Of a stretch of 64,000 nucleotides of DNA, positions 57,408 through 64,000 are shown one piece after another. The translations under genes were made by a program, and so were the position numbers. Each line of letters opens with the position of its first letter. Positions within the stretch are counted from its first letter, which is position 1. The notes under the pieces are model-generated. The model worked only from the letters and a program-made list of their open reading frames with translations. It did no database searches and had not been told where the DNA came from. The stretch is from Winogradskyella aurantia (GTDB lineage Bacteria; Bacteroidota; Bacteroidia; Flavobacteriales; Flavobacteriaceae): positions 124,001-188,000 of the forward strand of contig NZ_NGJN01000003.1 in the NCBI RefSeq assembly GCF_002266855.1, in the 5' to 3' direction.

Positions 57408-58508
57408 CTAAGGTAATAGTTCGGCTAATTTCGTATTAAGTTCCTCTCCTCGCAGATTGCGGCCAACAACATTTCCGCTGGCATCAATGAGAAAGTTATC
57501 GGGAATACCATTTACACCATAAATCAAACCGGCCTTATTTTCTTCACTCAAATCACTTACATGTGTCCATTCTAATCCATCTTTAGCAATGGCCTCCATC
57601 CAACGGTCTTTATCCGTATCCAAAGAAACAGCAAAAATATCAAAGCCTTTTGGATGGAACATCTCATAAGTTTTTACCAAATTTGGGTTCTCTGCACGGC
57701 ACGGACCACACCAAGAGGCCCAGAATTCAAGCAATGTGACTCTACCTTTTTCATCTGAAAGCTTTTTCGAATCGCCATTAACATCCAACATCGCAAAATC
57801 AACGTATGGATCTCCAATGGCAGGTTCTTTATTAAGTGTTAAATACTCTTTAATACCTTTTCCATAATTTGAGCTCTTAACTTCCTTTGTGAACTTATCA
57901 TACAAGGATTGTGTAGTCGCTTTACCCCAGGTAGTCTTGTAAATATTTAAAATGTGAGCACTGACTAAGGAGTGATTATTTTCCGCTATAAATGACTTGT
58001 ATATACTGTCTTCTTCTCTTTCCAAATCAAAATAGGCACCTAATAACACTTGCTTTTCCAACTTCGTCATATCTGGCCTTATGAGATTCTCTATACTGTC
58101 TTGTTGAAATCTTAGAGCTACTATTTGAGCATTCAACCGATTATCCTCTTTCTGAAGGCCTGACCCTGTAATCTCAGCCTGTTTAAATTTTCCTTTTTCG
58201 GCACTAAATGTTAGCCTGCCTGGCTCTAACCAAAGTGTAGTGTAGTCGCGTGTACCCTTAATACTTAAATAAACACTAATTGGTTCTTCTAGAGACCCTG
58301 ATATGGTAAAACGCTCGTCCTTAACAATTGCAGAATCTATAGTTTTATTGGCTTCAGATATAATAACCATGGAACTATCTGGCATACCTTTCACAGTACC
58401 TAAAAGCGTGTAGGTTTTGTTCTTAGAATTGTCCACAACATCCTTAGATTCATTTTTACAGGCTAACATAGAAAGCGTCAGCGCAATTACAAAAGCAATT
58501 TTTTTCAT
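57408..58508 (-). CDS. TlpA-like thiol-disulfide oxidoreductase, lipoprotein (DUF4369 N-terminus)
   Basis: A 366-residue lipoprotein (lipobox SMLAC, Cys17). The N-terminal half (about 32-120, KTYTLLGTVKGMPDSSMVIISEANK) is a DUF4369 domain; the C-terminal part is a thioredoxin fold with EFWASWCGPCRAENPNL (Cys267, Cys270) and the cis-proline NGIPDNFLID. It probably reduces or rearranges disulfides of envelope proteins. It is the last gene before the convergent groEL and is separated from the HMA gene by about 90 bases with a terminator, so it may have its own promoter. Confidence 0.93.
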   Translation of the reverse strand: MKKIAFVIALTLSMLACKNESKDVVDNSKNKTYTLLGTVKGMPDSSMVIISEANKTIDSAIVKDERFTISGSLEEPISVYLSIKGTRDYTTLWLEPGRLTFSAEKGKFKQAEITGSGLQKEDNRLNAQIVALRFQQDSIENLIRPDMTKLEKQVLLGAYFDLEREEDSIYKSFIAENNHSLVSAHILNIYKTTWGKATTQSLYDKFTKEVKSSNYGKGIKEYLTLNKEPAIGDPYVDFAMLDVNGDSKKLSDEKGRVTLLEFWASWCGPCRAENPNLVKTYEMFHPKGFDIFAVSLDTDKDRWMEAIAKDGLEWTHVSDLSEENKAGLIYGVNGIPDNFLIDASGNVVGRNLRGEELNTKLAELLP

Positions 58509-58561
58509 GTTTCTATTTAATTTTATGAAATATCGCTAAACACTTACAAAAAAACAAACAT

Positions 58562-58597
58562 AAAAAAAGCCTGAAAATTGTTTTCAGGCTTTTTTTA
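58562..58597 (-). terminator. Rho-independent terminator after the HMA chaperone gene
   Basis: AAAAAGCCTGAAAA and TTTTCAGGCTTTTT arms form a strong symmetric stem with flanking A/T runs, directly after the stop of the HMA gene (minus strand), closing the metal cluster. Confidence 0.9.
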
Positions 58598-58598
58598 T

Positions 58599-58967
58599 TT
58601 AGTTCTTTTTCATTTCTCCCTCATGATCTCTCACCACGTCCTTATCCCTATATCTGCAGCATGGGTGCACGGAATTATAAGCTTCCTCAGTAGCCTTAAT
58701 TTCTTTAGTGTCGTGGCCGACATCAGCCAATTTCTGGGCTATAGTTTTTAAATTAGTTTTGTTCTCATCATAAATAAGCTGCAACTCGTGAGTGTCTATA
58801 CTCCAAACTGCTGATTTTACACCTTTGGTGCGTATTGCAGCCTTTTCTATACGCTCCTTACACATACCGCAAACACCATCCACTTCCATACTTGCTTTGG
58901 CATTTTTGTTTTGTGCAACTGTTACTGTTGATATTAATAACGTAACTATTAAAATGATTTGTCTCAT
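58599..58967 (-). CDS. Exported HMA-domain metal chaperone
   Basis: A 122-residue protein with a signal peptide (MRQIILIVTLLISTVTVAQ) and a heavy-metal-associated fold: ASMEVDGVCGMCKERIEKAAIRTKGVKSAVWSIDTHELQLIY, in which Cys33 and Cys36 form the CxxC metal site. A C-terminal HPCCRYRDKD (Cys103, Cys104) adds a second soft-metal-like site. Copper is the likeliest ligand, by family. It follows the TonB receptor by 31 bases, so it may receive metal in the periplasm after outer-membrane uptake, or scavenge it. Confidence 0.9.
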   Translation of the reverse strand: MRQIILIVTLLISTVTVAQNKNAKASMEVDGVCGMCKERIEKAAIRTKGVKSAVWSIDTHELQLIYDENKTNLKTIAQKLADVGHDTKEIKATEEAYNSVHPCCRYRDKDVVRDHEGEMKKN

Positions 58968-58998
58968 ACTATTTATCTATTTTGTAATTCTTACTTTA

Positions 58999-61233
58999 TT
59001 ATTTTAATTTATATCGCAAACCGGCATAGTACATACTTCCAAAAATAGGCCCGTACACAAAGTTACTATCAAAATTTGAACCAAATGGATCCTCAGGACT
59101 AATTATTGGATTCGGTTGCCTTACGTTGGTTACATTTTCACCTCCTAAATATACTTCAAAATTCGATGAAAACACCTTGGTCACTTGCAAATTCAAGGTT
59201 GCAACCGTTGGAGAATTATCGGGTAATTGATATTGTTCAGGACTTAAATCCGTACTCGGAAAGCGCTGTTGTCCCAGCCAATTGTATGTAGTATCAAATT
59301 TCCACTGTGATCCATTTTCCTTTTCAGGCGTTTCATAAGATAAGTTGGCAAATATTCGATGTTGTGGGGTAAGGGGTTTATCAAGGCGCCCAGAATTATA
59401 ATCAGTTTGCACGTCATAATACTTATAGGCCGTTCTCAAATCAAAACCCTCAAAAGCGTTATAATTGAATTCAAACTGAAAACTATTGGCAAAACTATCA
59501 CCTTCAAGATTATAAAAATTAATCTCGAATGGATTTTCCCAATCCACAACGACTTGGTTTTGAAAATCAGTTCTATAGAAATCCAAAGTAATATCAGCCT
59601 TTCTTTCAAAGAGATTAAATCCTTGAAGGTAACTTACACCGTAATTCCATGCTATTTCCGGATCCAAGCCATAAATTTTTCCTCCAGAATTTAAGATGTT
59701 GATTTGTCTAGAACTCGAAAATAGATTTTGGTTCTCTGCAAATATATTGGCACTCCGTTTCCCTCTGCCGATAGAGGCCCGAAATGCGGATTTCTCCCAA
59801 GGCGTATATCTCAAGTGCAAACGCGGTGTTGCGAAAAAGCCCAACCTATTATGTTGATCGAAACGCAACCCTGCCGTGAGGGTGAAATTATCTAAATTGT
59901 CATAAGCATACTCAAAAAAGCCTCCTACAGAGTTCTCTGTACGCTCGTAAGGGCTCGAGTTAACCACCTCATCATAATTATCATATGTAAAACTTAGTCC
60001 CGTTTTTATCTTATGTCGAGAATCTGAAATAATACTGTTGTAGATTATGTTTGAGTAGAAACTATTATGTGTAATATCATAAAGGTTCAATCCAAAATAA
60101 GAATCTTGTTTGTGATAGCTATACGCGGTTTGAAAGCCCAAGCTTTGATAGGGCACTTCGGGATTAACATAACCTAATTTGGTGGTCACCTCAAAGCGTT
60201 CGGTATTAATTTCACTTCCCCAAAAATTTGTGGTACCTCGATCGCGTTCAGGTATAAAATCTAATTGACCGGCTTGTGTCTGGTCGTTTAAATATCTAAA
60301 ATTAATGAAACTGACTAATCCTTTTTCTCCATTAGTGTATTGCCAACGGTTCATAACATTTATTTGTTTCTTTAAAGGAACATCTAAAAAGGAATCATCG
60401 TTCCTGTCAAACTTCTGGTCCCTGAGATTACCATGCACATACAATCCTGTACTCCACTTATCCGAAACTTTATGGTTAAGATGTGTGTTTAACTCAAATC
60501 TACCGTTAATACCGGCATAGGCATTTACAAAAAGCCTGTCGTCTGTCAAGGGCTTCACTAATTCCGTATTGATTTGACCGGCAATACTCTCAAAACCATT
60601 AACCACACTTCCCGAGCCTTTGGTTATTTGAATACTCTCTACCCAGGTCCCTGGAATAAAACTTAATCCATAAGCTTGAGAGGCGCCTCGTATAGCTGGC
60701 ACATTCTCTGTGGTTATCAAAATATATGGTGAAGTTAGGCCTAGCATTTTTATTTGGCGTGTTCCTGAAACCGCATCTGCAAAATTCACATCAATAGAAG
60801 GGTTGGTCTCAAAACTCTCAGATAGGTTGCAACAGGCCGCCTTAAGAAGCTCATCGCTACTTACCGTAAAAGTATTTGTGGCCTTTAAATAGGATTTGGT
60901 TGTAGCCTGATTTCGTGAGATGATATTCACCGCATCTAACTCATCAGAGGCCTGTAGTATATGCCTGATATATGTGTTAGAGGTCACTGTGAGCGTATCT
61001 GTTTTAAACCCGACATAACTTATAACCAATTTATTATAGGAGAATTTATACGGCAAAGCAAACGTTCCTTCGTCGTTAGTCACAGTACCCACTGTGGACC
61101 CTAACCAATATACATTAGCCCCTGGGAGCGGCATTTCTTTTGAACTACTGCTTTCTAAAACAATACCTTCTAATAGATCTTGTGAGGACAGAACCATTGG
61201 AGCCCATATGAAAATAAATAAGAGTTTTCTCAT
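58999..61233 (-). CDS. TonB-dependent receptor, probable copper/soft-metal type
   Basis: A 744-residue outer membrane receptor. After a signal peptide (about 1-17) comes a CarboxypepD_reg-like domain (ILEGIVLESSSSK-type start, about 20-95), a plug with the unusual motif LLKAACCNLSESFETN (Cys134, Cys135) and QIKMLGLTSPYILITTENVPAIRG, then the barrel ending GSMYYAGLRYKLK. The pair of adjacent cysteines in the plug, and the flanking HMA genes, suggest a copper or other soft metal ligand; this is inference. Its start overlaps the HMA-MauE gene by four bases. Confidence 0.9.
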   Translation of the reverse strand: MRKLLFIFIWAPMVLSSQDLLEGIVLESSSSKEMPLPGANVYWLGSTVGTVTNDEGTFALPYKFSYNKLVISYVGFKTDTLTVTSNTYIRHILQASDELDAVNIISRNQATTKSYLKATNTFTVSSDELLKAACCNLSESFETNPSIDVNFADAVSGTRQIKMLGLTSPYILITTENVPAIRGASQAYGLSFIPGTWVESIQITKGSGSVVNGFESIAGQINTELVKPLTDDRLFVNAYAGINGRFELNTHLNHKVSDKWSTGLYVHGNLRDQKFDRNDDSFLDVPLKKQINVMNRWQYTNGEKGLVSFINFRYLNDQTQAGQLDFIPERDRGTTNFWGSEINTERFEVTTKLGYVNPEVPYQSLGFQTAYSYHKQDSYFGLNLYDITHNSFYSNIIYNSIISDSRHKIKTGLSFTYDNYDEVVNSSPYERTENSVGGFFEYAYDNLDNFTLTAGLRFDQHNRLGFFATPRLHLRYTPWEKSAFRASIGRGKRSANIFAENQNLFSSSRQINILNSGGKIYGLDPEIAWNYGVSYLQGFNLFERKADITLDFYRTDFQNQVVVDWENPFEINFYNLEGDSFANSFQFEFNYNAFEGFDLRTAYKYYDVQTDYNSGRLDKPLTPQHRIFANLSYETPEKENGSQWKFDTTYNWLGQQRFPSTDLSPEQYQLPDNSPTVATLNLQVTKVFSSNFEVYLGGENVTNVRQPNPIISPEDPFGSNFDSNFVYGPIFGSMYYAGLRYKLK

Positions 61234-61967
61234 AAGGCATAGGTTTTTATCAGCATTAATATTGCCATTGCTATCATTATACTATTCTCTATAAACGTGG
61301 CTTTTGTCATGGGTAAGTCTAATACGGACCCCAAACATGCACATTGAATAGATTTTTTATCTAATAGCGTTTTAGTAACACCATATGTCGTGATTCCCAA
61401 AACAATCAGCGTTAAGACTAAAGCGATTTCCACTTTATAGCGCATTAAGAACAATAGGCCCAGTCCTAGTTCTATAAAGGGATATACCGTTCCGTAGACC
61501 AAAACCTTTTTTGCTAGAGGATCGTACATCCTGAAACTTTGGGCAAATCCACTGATGTCTAAAAATTTAAAAAAGCTAAAAATAATATAAAACAAACCCA
61601 TGAAATCCAGCATAAATGCGCTGATATTCCAAAAATCTAAATTCAACAAAACAGAAGTTATTAAAATGTATCCAAAAATTAGAAATAGCGGAAACAATTG
61701 CTTCAGCTCACTCTTTTCTGATTTACTTTGATTTTGCGAACTACTGCCAAAGACATTGGTTTTTGTTTGTTCTGAAATTTTGTATTTTTCTGATAATGCA
61801 TTTTGAAGGGTTTCTATATCCAAATGCTTTGTCATTTCTAAAGTGACCTCATGATCTTCGAGGTTTGCAGAAGCAGTTTTTATGGCTTCTAAGGAGGAAA
61901 GGGATGATTCAACTGCAGCTTTACAACCACTGCAGGTCATACCAGAAATATTATATGTATGTATCAT
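61230..61967 (-). CDS. HMA domain fused to MauE/DoxX-like membrane domain
   Basis: A 245-residue fusion. Residues 1-65 form a HMA domain with the canonical GMTCSGC metal motif (Cys12, Cys15 in ISGMTCSGCKAAVESSLSSLE); residues about 88-245 form a four-helix MauE/DoxX-like membrane domain (LFPLFLIFGYILITSVLLNLDFWNISAFMLDFMG, then CACLGSVLDLPMTKATFIENSIM). It is the first gene of the HMA-MauE/TonB receptor/HMA run. The cysteine pair in CACLGS of the membrane part may also matter. Metal transfer or redox coupling at the inner membrane is a reasonable guess. Confidence 0.9.
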   Translation of the reverse strand: MIHTYNISGMTCSGCKAAVESSLSSLEAIKTASANLEDHEVTLEMTKHLDIETLQNALSEKYKISEQTKTNVFGSSSQNQSKSEKSELKQLFPLFLIFGYILITSVLLNLDFWNISAFMLDFMGLFYIIFSFFKFLDISGFAQSFRMYDPLAKKVLVYGTVYPFIELGLGLLFLMRYKVEIALVLTLIVLGITTYGVTKTLLDKKSIQCACLGSVLDLPMTKATFIENSIMIAMAILMLIKTYAL

Positions 61968-62037
61968 TTTATTGTTTTTGAAATATTAGTATTTACGCCA
62001 TAGAGTGACGCTTTTAAAATACAGACATTTCAAAAAA

Positions 62038-62445
62038 TCAAATTAGATAAACCTCATCTAAAAGCTGTATGTCCTTTATGAGGTTGGGGGGAGAATAATA
62101 CCTATGTGGAATGGTTTCTTTAGGTAGACTATTTATAGTAAGGGAATAAGTGTAAAGGAAGATGGCTAGAACAGGCTGTAAATCTAAATCTAACTTTTGA
62201 AATTCAGAAGTGTTTAATTTGTCTTGACCTTCTACCACATCAACAACGTCCTCACAACAAGGTTTCTTAACAAGGTCATCTTTTTCATTATTCATTCCGC
62301 TACATTTCTGTACTTTTGAGAATATAGCTTTATCTACTAAATTATTTCCACAGTAGTGCTTTTCAATAGTGAAAGACATTGTTGAAAACAGCACCAATAC
62401 GGATAGTGCCAATGAAATTGTTTTATATAGAAGTAACTTATTCAC
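62038..62445 (-). CDS. HYC_CC_PP family protein
   Basis: A 135-residue exported or membrane-anchored protein with the three family marks: H30-Y31-C32, C48, and C63-C64 (KPCCED). An N-terminal hydrophobic segment (about 8-25) precedes them. The cysteines and histidine suggest a soft-metal site. Its start lies before a TAnnTTTG element (62451-62458 on the minus strand). It is 70 bases upstream of the HMA-MauE gene in the same orientation, which supports a joint function in metal handling. Confidence 0.85.
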   Translation of the reverse strand: MNKLLLYKTISLALSVLVLFSTMSFTIEKHYCGNNLVDKAIFSKVQKCSGMNNEKDDLVKKPCCEDVVDVVEGQDKLNTSEFQKLDLDLQPVLAIFLYTYSLTINSLPKETIPHRYYSPPNLIKDIQLLDEVYLI

Positions 62446-62495
62446 AAAGCAAAATTACAAAATAAATGTTTAGGTACTAAGAGTTTACCAAAGCC

Positions 62496-62924
62496 TTAAC
62501 GATTTAGTCTGTAATAGTAAAAGGCTGGCAAAAGAAGAATGAGCAATATAGGCTGAATTAAAAATCGCCTAATATTAAAAAACAAATAGTAATCCTCTTG
62601 TTTAGGATTAATGACAAAATAAAGGAAAGGAATCAACATAAGAACATAAGCTACGGCATAAATTAATGAAGAAAACCTAAGGATGTTCTTATCCTTAAAG
62701 ACCATAAAAATAATTCCTAAGGAACAAATAGTGTTCATTAAAAACCTGAGACTTGTAAAAAATACTAATTTGGCCACTTCTCGTCTTGGGCTGTCTACAT
62801 ACAGATAATCGTTTTCAAAAAAGGTTAAATAGGGGTCGTAAAAGAGTTGGTCTTCAAACGCCCTTATTAAAACCAAGAAAAGCAAAAGAATACTAATGAT
62901 ACTATATCTGAGGATCTTAGACAT
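62496..62924 (-). CDS. Exosortase F system-associated membrane protein
   Basis: A 142-residue protein with about four membrane segments (RYSIISILLLFLVLIRAFE at the N-terminus, SLRFLMNTICSLGIIFMVF, SSLIYAVAYVLMLIPFLYFVI, and a last segment near 120-140) and the sequence FEDQLFYDPYLTFFENDYLYV that marks the XrtF partner family. Its start overlaps the xrtF end by eight bases. Role in the exosortase F system is unknown; it always travels with XrtF in the genomes I recall. Confidence 0.88.
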   Translation of the reverse strand: MSKILRYSIISILLLFLVLIRAFEDQLFYDPYLTFFENDYLYVDSPRREVAKLVFFTSLRFLMNTICSLGIIFMVFKDKNILRFSSLIYAVAYVLMLIPFLYFVINPKQEDYYLFFNIRRFLIQPILLILLLPAFYYYRLNR

Positions 62925-63465
62925 TGGCTTTAAGTTTGGTAAAACGGTTTACCCAAACCATCCATAACAAGAACACAGTACCGTAAATAAGCAATGGAAA
63001 TATGACCGTATGTAGAATTTCGCGTCGCCAAGGATAATGGTAAAGGCCAACCGAAAGAATGGCAATTCTGAGGAGATTAAAAGCATAAATAAGTATACTA
63101 CCAGCAAAACAGTATAGCAGTGTGGCTTTTAATTTACCAGCAAAGGCAACAATAAAGGATACAAATAAAATTATAATGCTTAAGGCATTGCAACCCTCAA
63201 CGACCCTAGCTACATATTTGCCATTAATAATAATCTTCATCGAGGGTTCATTTGCGTGAGCCGCAATTTTTGTGTTATAACCTATGCCATTCAATAGGGA
63301 TTCCGTTTGGCGCGCCACTAAATTTGTCATGAAGTCAGGATAATACATAGAGCCATCTGATAAAGATAAGTACCATCCGTAGGCCAAGGTAAGACTCGTA
63401 TACACCGCTATAAATGTGATTATAAAACGGAATACCAGCTTGTATTTAACGAATAATGATTTCAA
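62917..63465 (-). CDS. xrtF: Exosortase family protein XrtF
   Basis: A 182-residue membrane transpeptidase-like enzyme that processes sorting-signal proteins. The catalytic triad is visible: Cys92 (VVEGCNALSI), Arg133 (AFNLLRIAIL) and His152 (EILHTVIFP). N-terminal membrane segment and periplasmic helix (DGSMYYPDFMTNLVARQTESLLNGIGY) fit the family. No protein in the window shows an obvious C-terminal sorting signal, so the target is elsewhere. Confidence 0.95.
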   Translation of the reverse strand: MKSLFVKYKLVFRFIITFIAVYTSLTLAYGWYLSLSDGSMYYPDFMTNLVARQTESLLNGIGYNTKIAAHANEPSMKIIINGKYVARVVEGCNALSIIILFVSFIVAFAGKLKATLLYCFAGSILIYAFNLLRIAILSVGLYHYPWRREILHTVIFPLLIYGTVFLLWMVWVNRFTKLKANV

Positions 63466-63557
63466 AAAATCAGAACAATGTTAGTTTGATGTTAAATTTA
63501 TGAAAACGACATTTCAAAACAGCTGTATTTAGATACTTTTACCAAAAAAATTTATTC

Positions 63558-64000
63558 ATGACCCTGCAAGAACTAAAACCTAGGATAAAGTCAATTATTG
63601 CACTTAAAAAGAAAACAGTAGACGAGCGTCTTTTAAGTATATGCGAGCTTCTTGAGGCAAATGTAGCCTATTACAATTGGGTTGGTTTTTATTTTAAAAA
63701 TGGAGACAAGGATGAACTTAAATTAGGACCTTATGTGGGCGCACCCACCGACCATACCATAATCCCTTTCGGCAAAGGCATTTGCGGTCAAGTTGCGGTT
63801 AGCAACAAAAACTTTGTAGTACCAGATGTATCGGCTCAAGATAATTATATTGCCTGTAGCATATCAGTTAAGGCAGAAATTGTAGTTCCTATCTTTATAA
63901 ACGGAGACAATATTGGTCAAATTGATATTGATTCAAACACACCAGACCCTTTTACGGAAGATGATGAGCGTTTTTTAGAGTATGTCTGTAAGCAAGTGGC
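63558..64000 (+). CDS. GAF domain protein, free methionine-R-sulfoxide reductase-like (cut by window edge)
   Basis: The frame opens with ATG at 63558 and runs off the right end; 147 residues are visible. It is a single GAF domain with the pattern of fRMsr (MsrC): YYNWVGFYF, GPYVGAPTDHTIIPFGKGICGQVAV (Cys76), VVPDVSAQDNYIACSISVKAEIVVPIFI (Cys100), GQIDIDSNTPDPF. The two cysteines are 24 apart, as Cys94 and Cys118 in the E. coli enzyme, while the position of the third (Cys84) holds a histidine (His66). It should reduce free methionine-R-sulfoxide, though the missing cysteine leaves some doubt. Confidence 0.88.
   Translation, partial: MTLQELKPRIKSIIALKKKTVDERLLSICELLEANVAYYNWVGFYFKNGDKDELKLGPYVGAPTDHTIIPFGKGICGQVAVSNKNFVVPDVSAQDNYIACSISVKAEIVVPIFINGDNIGQIDIDSNTPDPFTEDDERFLEYVCKQV

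Overview
The window reads as chromosome of a marine-type Flavobacteriaceae bacterium (Bacteroidota). The evidence is the gliding/type IX secretion genes gldK-gldL-gldM-gldN, exosortase XrtF with its partner, a GSCFA protein, CPXCG and HYC_CC_PP small cysteine proteins, a CarboxypepD_reg-type TonB receptor, AT-rich DNA, little Shine-Dalgarno signal, and promoters of the Bacteroidota form TTG-N19..21-TAnnTTTG (best before miaB and the initiator tRNA). No phage, insertion sequence, CRISPR array or rRNA was seen; apart from one degenerate tRNA fragment it looks like stable core genome with a few accessory islands.

Layout. 0-3 kb: GSCFA protein (cut by the window edge) and alaS on the minus strand. 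3-6.2 kb: plus-strand run of M23 peptidase, MerR regulator, LemA and two TPM proteins. 6.3-9.8 kb: GTPases der and era on the minus strand flanking a small membrane protein and a SIMPL protein. 9.9-15 kb: tricorn-like protease and fhs. 15.2-20 kb: a tight minus-strand operon of two FemAB/GNAT-like proteins, an MBOAT O-acyltransferase and an SGNH protein, probably a cell-surface modification unit. 20.3-22.2 kb: unknown membrane protein and a double-domain universal stress protein, with FNR/CRP-like operator sequences. 22.3-27.6 kb: GH3 glucosidase with a sugar porter, and cysE-cysM. 27.9-30 kb: two secreted proteins of unknown function, each apparently an internal duplication. 30.3 kb: initiator tRNA plus the remnant of a second copy. 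30.5-39.3 kb: LRR protein, complete RND efflux operon with a CPXCG protein, and an ABC-F ATPase. 39.3-49.4 kb: DUF983 protein, FAD oxidoreductase, gldKLMN, an arginase-fold protein that has lost half its metal ligands, and topA. 49.5-57.3 kb: membrane protein, miaB, a receiver-less sigma-54 activator, lptE, a TPR protein, secG, groES and groEL. 57.4-62.5 kb: a cluster that looks built for copper or another soft metal (TlpA-like protein, secreted HMA chaperone, TonB receptor with a Cys-Cys plug motif, HMA-MauE fusion, HYC_CC_PP protein). 62.5-64 kb: XrtF pair and the start of a free-methionine-sulfoxide-reductase-like GAF protein.

How the genes work together. Envelope biology dominates: type IX secretion, LPS transport (LptE), RND efflux, exosortase, surface acylation and TonB-dependent uptake. 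The most interesting points are the metal-ligand-deficient ureohydrolase between topA and the secretion genes, the soft-metal cluster, the FemAB/FemAB/MBOAT/SGNH operon, the paired duplicated secreted proteins, the FNR-like sites around the stress-protein locus, and a sigma-54-like element before groESL downstream of a sigma-54 activator gene.
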